This document shows positions 1-5,120 of a DNA stretch of 5,120 nucleotides, piece after piece (position 1 is the stretch's first letter; each line of letters opens with the position of its first letter). The notes beneath the pieces are model-generated. The model was not told the DNA's origin and searched no databases. It saw only the letters and a list, made by a program, of their open reading frames with translations. Made by a program: the position numbers and the translations under genes. Origin of the DNA: Pseudomonadota bacterium (GTDB taxonomy: Bacteria > Myxococcota_A > Polyangia > Polyangiales > Polyangiaceae); NCBI GenBank assembly GCA_003242355.1, contig QGUH01000361.1, positions 1 through 5,120 on the forward strand. Direction: 5' to 3'.

Positions 1-559
1 CTCCGCCACCGCTCGAGGCGCCCGAGCCACCGCTCCCCGGCGTCGCCCCCGAGCCGCCGGTTCCCGGCGCGGCGCCCGCGCCGCCCGAGCCCGAACCGCC
101 TCCGCACACGGCTTCGCAGTCTTCGAGCGATTCGAAGTTGTTCTCGTTGCCCCCGCACCCGCCGTAGACGAAGGGCACGCACTGGCCCTTCTCGGTGCTG
201 AAAGCGAAGCGCGGAAACGCCGCCTCACAGGGGCCTGCGACGATGGGCAGCGAGCAAATCTCGCCGCTGCTCGTCGCTCCCGAGCCGCCGCTCGCTGCCC
301 CCGAGCCGCCCGTGCCCATCAGGGCTCCGCCACTGCCGCCGCTCCCCGATGCGCTTCCGCCGCCGGTGGCGCCGGTCCCGGCGCCCGAGCTCGTGTCGGG
401 TTTCGTCCCATCGCCGTTGGCGGCCACCCCCGGGCCACCCCCGCTCGGCGACGCGTGCAGATCGCCGCCGCTCGTCGAGCCGCAACCCATGACCGCCCAG
501 ACGACCGCAGCCAGGGCGATCGGGTGGTGAATGCCTCTGGGGAGTCCGTCTACCGTCAT
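1..559 (-). CDS. Kunitz/BPTI-domain lipoprotein (3' part beyond window)
   Basis: The ATG at 559-557 opens a frame with no stop down to base 1 (186 residues visible). Residues 1-26 form a lipoprotein signal: a hydrophobic Ile14-Val23 stretch, then lipobox Val-Met-Gly-Cys26, so anchoring in the inner or outer membrane is expected. A Gly/Ser/Thr/Ala-rich linker covers about 27-99. Residues 102-152 are a Kunitz domain: Cys102, 111, 127, 135, 148 and 152 have the same spacings (9, 16, 8, 13, 4) as BPTI Cys5-14-30-38-51-55. The FVYGGC core (130-135) and the Asn140-Asn141-Phe142 trio are also conserved. A second Gly-rich linker follows and leaves the window, so another domain may lie downstream. Kunitz domains block serine proteases through the residue after the second Cys (P1). 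Here it is Glu112, not the Lys/Arg of trypsin inhibitors, so the target, if any, is unclear. A GAGGG at 575-571 lies 11 nt before the start. The fold call is strong; inhibitory function is inferred. Confidence 0.93.
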   Translation of the reverse strand, partial: MTVDGLPRGIHHPIALAAVVWAVMGCGSTSGGDLHASPSGGGPGVAANGDGTKPDTSSGAGTGATGGGSASGSGGSGGALMGTGGSGAASGGSGATSSGEICSLPIVAGPCEAAFPRFAFSTEKGQCVPFVYGGCGGNENNFESLEDCEAVCGGGSGSGGAGAAPGTGGSGATPGSGGSGASSGGG

Positions 560-570
560 CGCTCTACTAT

Positions 571-575
571 CCCTC
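571..575 (-). promoter_or_regulatory. Possible ribosome binding site of the Kunitz lipoprotein gene
   Basis: GAGGG on the minus strand lies 11 nt upstream of the ATG at 559. The spacing is longer than the usual 5-9 nt, but no better start with a hydrophobic signal sequence is visible, so it supports this start only weakly. Confidence 0.35.
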
Positions 576-809
576 GTGTCGCGCCCGCGCTGGAGCAGGC
601 GTCGAGCCTCGCTCGTCTCAGCACGCCCCATGCCAGGCGTTGCGAGCCGAAAATCGAGGGTTTGGCGCGCGGATCGGGGCTGCGTGTTGGCACAGTCTGG
701 CACACCTCCTCGACGTTCTTGTCTTCGTCGCCGTCCCGAGCCCGAGGCAACCCCGCGTGGGTGCCCAAACGCGGGAGACCCGGACAGTCTCGGAATGGGA
801 CGTGGACCG

Positions 810-1029
810 CTCGGAGGGATGCGCGCACGGGCGCGCGTTTCGCGCATACGGCCGTCGGGAATCTCGATCGTCACGACCGACTCGGAGGATGCGCGCACGG
901 GCGTCCGCCTTGCGGACTCGCGTCGGAATCAGCCGTGCGTCCGTCGTTACCAGGGCAAGTCCGTGCGCGCTTCCTCGTGGTGCCGCAGGGACGCGTGGGA
1001 ATGCGGCGTGCGTCCGTCCCTACCAGGGG
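810..1029. repeat. Degenerate three-copy tandem repeat, period about 70-74 bp
   Basis: Three units begin with TGCGCGC at 820, 890 and 964 (offsets 70 and 74). A CGTSGG(G)AAT element recurs at 853, 921 and 994 (offsets 68 and 73). Units 1 and 2 share 811-833 and 882-903 with a single 1-nt indel. Units 2 and 3 share 921-955 and 994-1028 at 29 of 35 positions. Right after the shared block, units 1 and 2 each carry a small hairpin with different stem sequences: GCGCG/CGCGC (833-837 with 841-845) and GTCCGC/GCGGAC (903-908 with 912-917). The third copy runs into the last codons and stop of the pseudo-SGNH gene. Function is unknown; dispersed-repeat remnants or a structured 3' transcript region are both possible. 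Confidence 0.7.
989..1015 (-). terminator. Hairpin just after the pseudo-SGNH stop, possible terminator
   Basis: Bases 989-997 pair with 1007-1015 (nine pairs, two of them G-T), with a 9-nt loop, starting 4 nt past the stop of the upstream minus-strand gene. There is no T-run after the stem on the minus strand, so a classic intrinsic terminator is not shown. It may act as a 3' stability hairpin, or be merely part of the repeat. Confidence 0.3.
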
Positions 1030-2060
1030 ATGCAGCGGAGCTCGAGCAGCTCCCACACGAGCGTTGAGCTCGCGCGCGCTCCGGCGTCGCTCCAGACGAT
1101 GCCGTCGGGCCCGAGGTAATCGTCGTGGCCTTCGAACGCCGGGTGCAAATCGATCCAGTGACAGGCCACCGGGCTCCGGCCGCACGCGTTGTGAAGGAGC
1201 GGGCGCAGGGTGTCGAGCCCTTCCTTCAACGCCGCATCGTTGCGGGGATCGGAATAGAAGACGTACACGACGTGCTCGACGCCGTCGGCGGCCATACGGG
1301 AAAAGAGCGCTTCGGCGCCCCGCACCGCCGCGCGCACCTGTGGGCAGTCGGGTGAGAGCGCGCCCGCGCAGGGGTGCTGCAGCATGTCGGTGGCTCCGCC
1401 GTTCATGATCACCACGCGCGCAGCGCCTTCCGCACGGCTCGTCGTGTACTGCGACGCGATGGCGAAGGCGCCTTCCGCCAAGAACGACATCAGGGACGAC
1501 GCGTAGCTGCGATAGTGCTCTCCTTCGGCGAGCGCACCGTTCTCGCGCGCCGTTTGCTCGAGGTATTCGGTGAACGGGCTCAGCTCGATGAGCGCGTCAC
1601 CGAGGATGACGACTTCGCTTGCCGCAATGTCCGCGCGCTCGCACGGCGGAGGCGTCGACGGCTCGAGCGTGGGCGGCGAATCGGTGTGGCGACAGTAGCC
1701 CGCGTCGCAACGGACCGTCTCTCCCAACGAAGCGCAGTCGGCATCCACGAGGCAGGTGACCTCGCAATAGGACGCCGTCTCGGACGGGCTGCAGCGCCCG
1801 CTCGCCACGCGCGGCTCGACCGCGACGCACTCGGCTTCGGCAGCGAGCGCGGTGCACGCGTCCGCGTGCGCGCACGCCCGAGTACAAACCCCGCAGCTGC
1901 ACGTGAAGCCCGGCGCACAGCTCTGTCCGCAGCCCCGGAGGAAATGCGTTTCGCTGCTGCCGGCTTCGTCGACGGGGCCGCCGTCGCAGGACGGGCCGAG
2001 GACTCCCCACGCGAGCGCGAGGAGCCACGCCCAGGCAGTGTTCGACTCACGGCTTCTCAT
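1020..2060 (-). CDS. Cys-rich lipoprotein with degenerate SGNH-hydrolase-like domain
   Basis: 346 residues. Residues 1-24 are a signal peptide with a hydrophobic core (9-22). Cys25 is a plausible lipidation site, although Gly at -3 (GPSC) makes the lipobox non-canonical. Residues 44-123 hold 14 cysteines, including a 'DADC' motif, and resemble disulfide-rich spacers of myxobacterial surface proteins. Residues about 148-345 look like an SGNH/GDSL hydrolase. Block I reads GDA (154-156), where the family has GDS with the nucleophile Ser. Block III reads GGATD (221-225), where the family has G-x-N-D. The last block reads DGIVW (319-323), where D-x-x-H is expected. Asp319 survives, but Ser, Asn and His are gone, so hydrolysis is unlikely and a binding or structural role is inferred. 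The start overlaps the end of the upstream putative regulator gene by 14 bp, so coupled translation is likely. The TAG stop lies inside a repeat copy. Fold call is fair; inactivity is well supported if the alignment holds. Confidence 0.85.
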   Translation of the reverse strand: MRSRESNTAWAWLLALAWGVLGPSCDGGPVDEAGSSETHFLRGCGQSCAPGFTCSCGVCTRACAHADACTALAAEAECVAVEPRVASGRCSPSETASYCEVTCLVDADCASLGETVRCDAGYCRHTDSPPTLEPSTPPPCERADIAASEVVILGDALIELSPFTEYLEQTARENGALAEGEHYRSYASSLMSFLAEGAFAIASQYTTSRAEGAARVVIMNGGATDMLQHPCAGALSPDCPQVRAAVRGAEALFSRMAADGVEHVVYVFYSDPRNDAALKEGLDTLRPLLHNACGRSPVACHWIDLHPAFEGHDDYLGPDGIVWSDAGARASSTLVWELLELRCIPW

Positions 2061-3039
2061 CGGGAGCTGAACCTTCCTGAGGGATCACGCATTGCCCCAC
2101 GTAGAGAAGCACACGATCGTGCGTGGGCGGCGTGGAGTGCGCGGCATTGTACGCCTCGACGCGCCGCCGCAGCTCCCCGAGCGCGGCGCGCATCCGCGCG
2201 AGCGTTCCGTACACCTCCTCTTCCTGCGGGTGGCCCGGCCACACTTCCAGCGTATAGGTGCTGCCGCCGATGCGATCGGCGAGATGGGGAGAACGCAGCG
2301 CGCGGAGCCGGCCGGTGATGGTGTTGACCATGGCCTTGAAATGGTCGAACACCGCAGCTTCCCAACCGGACGACGATCCCAAGGGGAGGAAGAGCGTGCT
2401 CGCGCGGTAGCAGTCCTCCGCTTCGGAATATTCCACGCGCCCCGCGGCCACCAGCCGTTCGAGCGCGGCCTCGAGCATCGCGCGATCGGCGTGCTGTTCG
2501 ACGAGCTTTTGTCGCGTGAGCGGCCCCTCGCGGTAGATGAGCGCCCAGAGCAGCTCGTCCAGGCCCTCGGTGCGGCGGGTGCGGCGCATCTCGGCGAGCT
2601 GCTCTTCGGGCGTCGGGCGGTATTCGAGGGCCGGTCCCGTTCCCGAAACGGTCAAAAGCCCGCTCTCGCACAGGTCGTAGAGCACGCTGCGCACCTGCGC
2701 CTCGTCGTCGCGCGAGAAGTGGAGCAGCACCTCCGCGCGCGTCGCGACGCCCCGGCTCTGGACGTAATCGAAGACGGCCACCCACAGCGAGCGCCCCTTG
2801 TCCGTCGTGCTCTCGGTCAGGCGCTGGATTTTGCGCTGGTAGGTCCGAAGCCCCATCCCGAACATGTCCGCGCTCACTTTTCGGCTGACGCCCTGCCGCT
2901 CGAGCTCGCGAACCAAGTCGAGGAACACTTGGTTCGCGACCTGCGCCAAGGGAGCGCGCGTGCCTCCCGCCGTCGCCAGTTGACCAATCAGAATCGTCGT
3001 TTGACGAACGATGGCCTGGATCAATAGCTCGATCGTCAT
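2047..3039 (-). CDS. Putative DNA-binding protein with HTH and two winged-helix-like segments
   Basis: 330 residues, no signal peptide or membrane segment, so cytoplasmic. Residues about 52-74 (Ser-Arg-Lys-Val-Ser-Ala-Asp ... Tyr-Gln-Arg-Lys) look like a helix-turn-helix. Two later segments, about 84-141 and 158-215, each show the pattern helix, 'G(V/P)-(A/L)TR' second helix, long recognition helix, Gly turn and hydrophobic strands of a winged helix (MarR/ArsR-type topology). The C-terminal part (225-300) holds a conserved-looking GWEAAVFDHF segment and a charged helix (274-300) that may dimerise. I believe it matches an uncharacterised Polyangiales family but cannot name a domain accession. 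It follows the esterase gene after 102 bp and overlaps the pseudo-SGNH gene by 14 bp, so it may control surface-protein genes nearby. The ATG at 3039 has only a weak ribosome binding site, but no in-frame ATG or GTG closely upstream competes. DNA binding is inferred from pattern only. Confidence 0.88.
   Translation of the reverse strand: MTIELLIQAIVRQTTILIGQLATAGGTRAPLAQVANQVFLDLVRELERQGVSRKVSADMFGMGLRTYQRKIQRLTESTTDKGRSLWVAVFDYVQSRGVATRAEVLLHFSRDDEAQVRSVLYDLCESGLLTVSGTGPALEYRPTPEEQLAEMRRTRRTEGLDELLWALIYREGPLTRQKLVEQHADRAMLEAALERLVAAGRVEYSEAEDCYRASTLFLPLGSSSGWEAAVFDHFKAMVNTITGRLRALRSPHLADRIGGSTYTLEVWPGHPQEEEVYGTLARMRAALGELRRRVEAYNAAHSTPPTHDRVLLYVGQCVIPQEGSAPDEKP
2072..2078 (-). promoter_or_regulatory. 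Ribosome binding site of the pseudo-SGNH gene, inside the upstream CDS
   Basis: AGGAAGG on the minus strand lies 11 nt upstream of the ATG at 2060 and within the last codons of the upstream gene. It supports this start and re-initiation by ribosomes finishing the upstream frame. Confidence 0.5.
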
Positions 3040-3141
3040 CGGCTCGCGTCGGGGCTTCTGCTCCGGCCACCCTTTCCTGACACGCAGAGCCCGAGAGAGC
3101 GACCGATTCGTCGCCCGTCCCGACGAGGCGAAGCGAGCGAG
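3040..3141. other. 102-bp gap between the esterase and the putative regulator gene
   Basis: Only a weak 5-bp stem (3099-3103 with 3110-3114) is visible. No T-run terminator and no recognisable promoter was found, so read-through from the esterase gene remains possible. A GGAAAGG at about 3071-3077 lies too far from the ATG at 3039 to serve as its ribosome binding site. Confidence 0.5.
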
Positions 3142-4368
3142 TCAGTGCAAGTAGGGCTCGATGGCCTCGTACCAGACCCCCGCCATGCGCTTGTAGCCGG
3201 CCTCGTTGGGGTGCACGCCGTCAGCGAGCTCGCTCGTGGGGAAGCCCTGGAACTGGTCGACGAACAGGATGTGCTTACCCGCTTTCGCGCGCTCTTCGAT
3301 CAGCGGGGGAATTGCGGCGTTGTACGTGGATACCGCATTGTTGCCGGGGAACGGGATGATGTTCGAGACGACGAGCAGCGCGTCCGGCAGCTCGGCGAGG
3401 ATTTGATCGATGAGCGCCGCGAGGCGGTTCGGAGCGCCGTTGGGACTGCGATACATGTCGTTCGTCCCGATGTGCAAAAGCACGATGTGCGGCTTGGGGT
3501 TGAGCGCCGGGCTCGGCACGATGTTGTCGATTTGCTCGATCGTCCACCCGCTGTGCCCTTCGTGCGCTTTCGGGAAGGGCATGCCCGCAACCATGTTCGG
3601 GCCGTTCATCGACCCGCCGACGAAGGTGATGTTCTTGCCGTCGGCGACCGCCTTCGCGAACAGCTCGATACGATAGCCACCCGGGACGTTGAAGCCGTCG
3701 GTGATCGAGTCGCCGAGCGGCAGGATCTTGCAGGGCTCCGCGGTGGGGCAGGGGTCGAAGCCCATCGGACCGCCGCTCGAGCCACCCGACTCGCCGCCGC
3801 CTCCGCTGGTTCCACTGGTTCCGCCGGCACCGCCGGCAGTTGGCGCGCCGCCGCCGCCCATGCCGCCGTTCGGGCCTCCCGAACCACCGCCGTTCGTGCC
3901 GCCTGCTCCGGCGCTGCTTCCTCCTGCGCCGTCGCCGGCCGTTCCGCCGGAGGGCGCGCCTGCCTGGCCGCCCGCGCCACCGGTCGTGGACGGACTGCCC
4001 GAGGCGCCCCCGAGACCCGGAGTGCCGCCGGAGGACCCGCCAGAACCCGCGCTGCCACCGGTTCCGACTCCGCCCGTGCCGCCGTTCGTCGAGGAGCCGA
4101 TGGCTCCGCCGGCCCCGACCGTGCCACCGGAGGCAGTCGAGCCACCGGAGCCACCGGAGGCAGTCGAGCCACCGGAAGGTGTCGAGCCGCCCGCGTTGGA
4201 AGGCGTGCCGCCGTTTTGGCCACCGACGTCAGCTCCGCTTCCACCGCTGCCCTGCGGGCCACCAAAACTCTCTGCGGAGGAGCAAGCCAGCCCCATCGAA
4301 GCAGCGAACAGGAGGAACCAGTGCATGCTGCTCCGGGCACACCGGGGGAGAGCGTTCTTCGTCCTCAT
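3142..4368 (-). CDS. SGNH-family carbohydrate esterase lipoprotein (XynB/CE3-like)
   Basis: 408 residues. The signal peptide has a basic start (Arg2, Lys4, Arg9, Arg12) and a hydrophobic core (16-28). Cys29 in GLAC-SS is the likely lipidation site, with non-canonical Gly at -3. Residues about 35-202 are a Gly/Ser/Thr linker. Residues 213-408 form a complete SGNH domain: GDSITDG with nucleophile Ser221, the HEGHSGW segment (269-275) supplying the oxyanion Gly, GTND with Asn303, and DGVHP with Asp383 and His386. The HEGHSGW signature, the YNAAIP segment (349-354) and the C-terminal MAGVWYEAI match the XynB-like SGNH group, which includes family CE3 acetyl-xylan esterases. It probably removes acetyl groups from plant or microbial polysaccharide at the cell surface; the substrate is inferred. 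Met15 (4326) is an alternative start with a GGAG 4 nt upstream, but it would lose the basic n-region, so the longer start is kept. The next gene starts 102 bp downstream. Confidence 0.93.
   Translation of the reverse strand: MRTKNALPRCARSSMHWFLLFAASMGLACSSAESFGGPQGSGGSGADVGGQNGGTPSNAGGSTPSGGSTASGGSGGSTASGGTVGAGGAIGSSTNGGTGGVGTGGSAGSGGSSGGTPGLGGASGSPSTTGGAGGQAGAPSGGTAGDGAGGSSAGAGGTNGGGSGGPNGGMGGGGAPTAGGAGGTSGTSGGGGESGGSSGGPMGFDPCPTAEPCKILPLGDSITDGFNVPGGYRIELFAKAVADGKNITFVGGSMNGPNMVAGMPFPKAHEGHSGWTIEQIDNIVPSPALNPKPHIVLLHIGTNDMYRSPNGAPNRLAALIDQILAELPDALLVVSNIIPFPGNNAVSTYNAAIPPLIEERAKAGKHILFVDQFQGFPTSELADGVHPNEAGYKRMAGVWYEAIEPYLH
4123..4176 (-). repeat. Perfect 27-bp tandem duplication in the esterase linker
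   Basis: Bases 4123-4149 and 4150-4176 are identical over all 27 positions and in frame. They encode the nonapeptide SGGSTASGG twice in the Gly-rich linker (residues about 65-82). The other linker segments vary at synonymous positions, so an exact copy suggests a recent slippage or unequal-exchange event. Confidence 0.92.
4331..4334 (-). promoter_or_regulatory. GGAG before internal Met15, alternative start of the esterase
   Basis: GGAG lies 4 nt before the ATG at 4326-4324. The ATG at 4368 has no comparable purine box. Initiation at Met15 would give a 394-residue protein whose signal peptide has almost no positive n-region, which argues against it. Confidence 0.3.
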
Positions 4369-4413
4369 GAGCGCGGTCGACGAGTGAAGTCTAGATGAGC
4401 CTCACTGGGGAGC

Positions 4414-4455
4414 GACATGAATGTCATCCCTTGTGCGTGTTCGTGCGTGGATGAC
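4414..4455. promoter_or_regulatory. Candidate operator cluster upstream of the esterase gene
   Basis: Three nested elements lie 46-87 nt upstream of the ATG at 4368. GACAT-GA-ATGTC is a perfect inverted repeat at 4414-4425. GTCATCC (4423-4429) is inverted as GGATGAC (4449-4455). Between those arms, GTGCGTG occurs at 4433-4439 and again at 4443-4449, exactly one helical turn apart. Such spacing is typical of dimeric or tandem-binding regulators. Which protein binds, if any, cannot be read from sequence; the HTH protein encoded at 3039-2047 is one candidate. Confidence 0.4.
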
Positions 4456-4672
4456 GGAAAATTCGCGACTGAACACAGCGCGCTCCCGACGCACCAAGGC
4501 CGATGGTCGGAGCGCTCGCATGTGCGGGCTCGATGGGTGGTGCTCCCCATGTGCTGGGTGCGTTTCGTACGCGCCGAGGCCGACGAGGTCGCTCGGCACG
4601 CTCCGGGCGCAGAGGGGCACGACCGTTACGAAATCGGTGCGGGCATCCGAGACGCGCCGAGGCGAGAGGGCG

Positions 4673-4686
4673 CTCCGCATGCGGAG
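4673..4686. repeat. 14-bp perfect palindrome CTCCGCATGCGGAG
   Basis: The two 7-bp halves are exactly complementary with no spacer. It lies 73 nt past the stop of the membrane-protein gene on the minus strand. There is no T-run next to it on either strand, so a binding site is as likely as a terminator stem. Confidence 0.5.
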
Positions 4687-4758
4687 GTGCTCGGGGCGCG
4701 CGGGTCAACGACGGCGCGCGGACATTGGGATGAGCGCAAGGCGGCCGTCGCTCGCTCG

Positions 4759-5120
4759 CTACCAGGTCGTTGCCGTGCCGACGAGCACGCCGTCGGCGTG
4801 CGGTTGCACGAGCGGCACCCACGAGGGGGCGGCAGCGCTCTCCGTGCTCGGCTTGTCCCACGCCAAGACGAGACTGTCGAACAGGGAGACGGCGAGGCTC
4901 CCGCCGAGAATGCCCCACTGCGCGCCCTCGGCCGCGCACTTTCCGGCTCCCCACGTGATCGTGCACTGCCCCACCAAACCCGGAAGCGCGAACATCGGTG
5001 CGACGAGACCGCGAACACCGAACGAGAGAAAGCCGATGCCGACGCGTCCGTGGACGAAGTGCACGATGGGACCACCGAAGAGCCCGATGGTGTAGAGCGG
5101 CACGAAAGTGGCGGTGGCGG
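4759..5120 (-). CDS. Uncharacterised integral membrane protein, C-terminal part
   Basis: The frame is open from the window edge to the TAG at 4761-4759, giving about 119 residues; a GTG at 5103 is probably just an internal Val, since the open frame and hydrophobic sequence continue upstream. Hydrophobic stretches include TFVPLYTIGLFGGPIV near the visible start, a Gly/Leu/Pro-rich stretch around GLVAPMFALPGLVG, and GILGGSLAVSLFDSLVLAW. These suggest two or three membrane helices. A GGPIVHFVHG motif, with two His residues near the membrane, is the most distinctive feature, and two Cys (in QCTITWGAGKC) could form a disulfide. The tail ends in a polar segment with terminal Trp. It resembles uncharacterised myxobacterial membrane proteins with a 'PIVH..HG' motif, from memory only. 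Function unknown. It is 390 bp from the esterase gene, so co-transcription is not implied. Confidence 0.8.
   Translation of the reverse strand, partial: ATATFVPLYTIGLFGGPIVHFVHGRVGIGFLSFGVRGLVAPMFALPGLVGQCTITWGAGKCAAEGAQWGILGGSLAVSLFDSLVLAWDKPSTESAAAPSWVPLVQPHADGVLVGTATTW

Larger units (their letters stand above)
560..1019. other. 460-bp intergenic region with repeats, no convincing gene
   Basis: This separates the stop of the pseudo-SGNH gene from the start of the Kunitz gene. ORFs through it on either strand are Arg-rich, lack domain features and look like high-GC artefacts. The half nearer the pseudo-SGNH gene (about 810-1029) is a degenerate three-copy repeat. The other half holds a paired TGGCACA direct repeat (688-704) and a 7-bp stem (752-758 with 769-775, loop 10 nt). 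No -35/-10 pair good enough to name was found for the Kunitz gene, though its promoter should lie here. Confidence 0.7.
4369..4758. other. 390-bp intergenic region upstream of the esterase gene
   Basis: No ORF here has convincing domain content; the candidates on both strands are Arg-rich and overlap one another. The part next to the esterase (4414-4455) is dense in inverted and direct repeats and probably contains its control region. The part next to the membrane-protein stop holds a 14-bp palindrome at 4673-4686 and a 12-bp direct repeat, ACGCGCCGAGGC, near 4569 and 4652. No -35/-10 pair was clear enough to annotate. Confidence 0.65.

Noticed and set aside
688..701. Sigma-54-like TGGCAC...GC on the plus strand
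   Set aside because: The GG-to-GC distance is one base short of the required -24/-12 spacing, and no plus-strand gene follows.
752..775. 7-bp GC stem as a terminator
   Set aside because: No T-run on either strand and about 245 nt from the nearest upstream stop. A stem of this size is common at this GC content.
455..1408. 317-residue plus-strand ORF across the repeat region
   Set aside because: Very Arg-rich and spans the intergenic repeats plus the antisense of the pseudo-SGNH gene, with no signal or domain. It is explained by lack of stops at high GC.
1374..3027. Plus-strand ORFs 1374-2318 and 2092-3027
   Set aside because: Both run antisense to well-supported minus-strand genes and have Arg/Ala-rich composition without recognisable features.
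2057..3070. 337-residue minus-strand ORF with GTG start in another frame over the putative regulator gene
   Set aside because: Its composition is Arg/Gly/Ala/Pro-rich and disordered. The overlapping 330-residue frame has clear amphipathic helices and HTH-like segments.
3145..4398. 417-residue plus-strand ORF opposite the esterase gene
   Set aside because: It is the antisense shadow of a GC-rich gene with Gly-rich repeats. Its translation is Arg/Ala-rich with no domain, while the minus strand has a full SGNH domain.
4759..4766. CTACCAGG at the end of the membrane-protein gene, similar to the end of the pseudo-SGNH gene at 1020
   Set aside because: Only 7-8 bases are shared (Trp codon plus TAG) and the flanks differ, so chance is sufficient.
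4421..5095. Plus-strand ORF through the intergenic region and opposite the membrane protein
   Set aside because: Arg/Pro/Ser-rich translation without domains. The opposite frame has coherent hydrophobic segments.

Overview
The window looks like a chromosomal stretch from a myxobacterium, probably of the Sorangium/Polyangium group (Myxococcota, Polyangiales). This rests on very high GC, long overlapping antisense ORFs typical of such GC, lipoproteins with very long Gly/Ser/Thr linkers, a Cys-rich 'DADC' spacer typical of myxobacterial surface proteins, a bacterial Kunitz domain, and two genes resembling uncharacterised families I associate with these genomes. That placement is inferred, not searched.

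All five supported genes lie on the minus strand. In transcription order: (i) 5120-4759 is the C-terminal part of an uncharacterised integral membrane protein whose start lies beyond the window. (ii) A 390-bp gene-free stretch (4758-4369) carries inverted and direct repeats close to the next start. (iii) 4368-3142 encodes a lipoprotein: lipid anchor, about 170-residue Gly-rich linker, and a complete SGNH esterase domain of the XynB/CE3-like type with all catalytic residues present. (iv) After a 102-bp gap, 3039-2047 encodes a putative DNA-binding protein with one helix-turn-helix and two winged-helix-like segments. (v) 2060-1020 overlaps it by 14 bp and encodes a Cys-rich lipoprotein with an SGNH-like domain in which the nucleophile Ser, the block III Asn and the catalytic His all appear to be replaced: a likely pseudoenzyme. 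(vi) A 460-bp gene-free stretch (1019-560) contains a degenerate triple repeat with a period of about 70 bp. (vii) 559-1 encodes the N-terminal 186 residues of a lipoprotein with a perfectly spaced six-cysteine Kunitz/BPTI domain between Gly-rich linkers; it continues past base 1.

The theme is cell-surface or secreted proteins: an esterase acting outside the cell, an inactive esterase-like protein co-expressed with a putative regulator, and a protease-inhibitor-type lipoprotein. The regulator and pseudo-SGNH gene are probably translationally coupled. Whether the esterase belongs to the same transcript is open. No RNA genes, CRISPR arrays or insertion sequences were seen.
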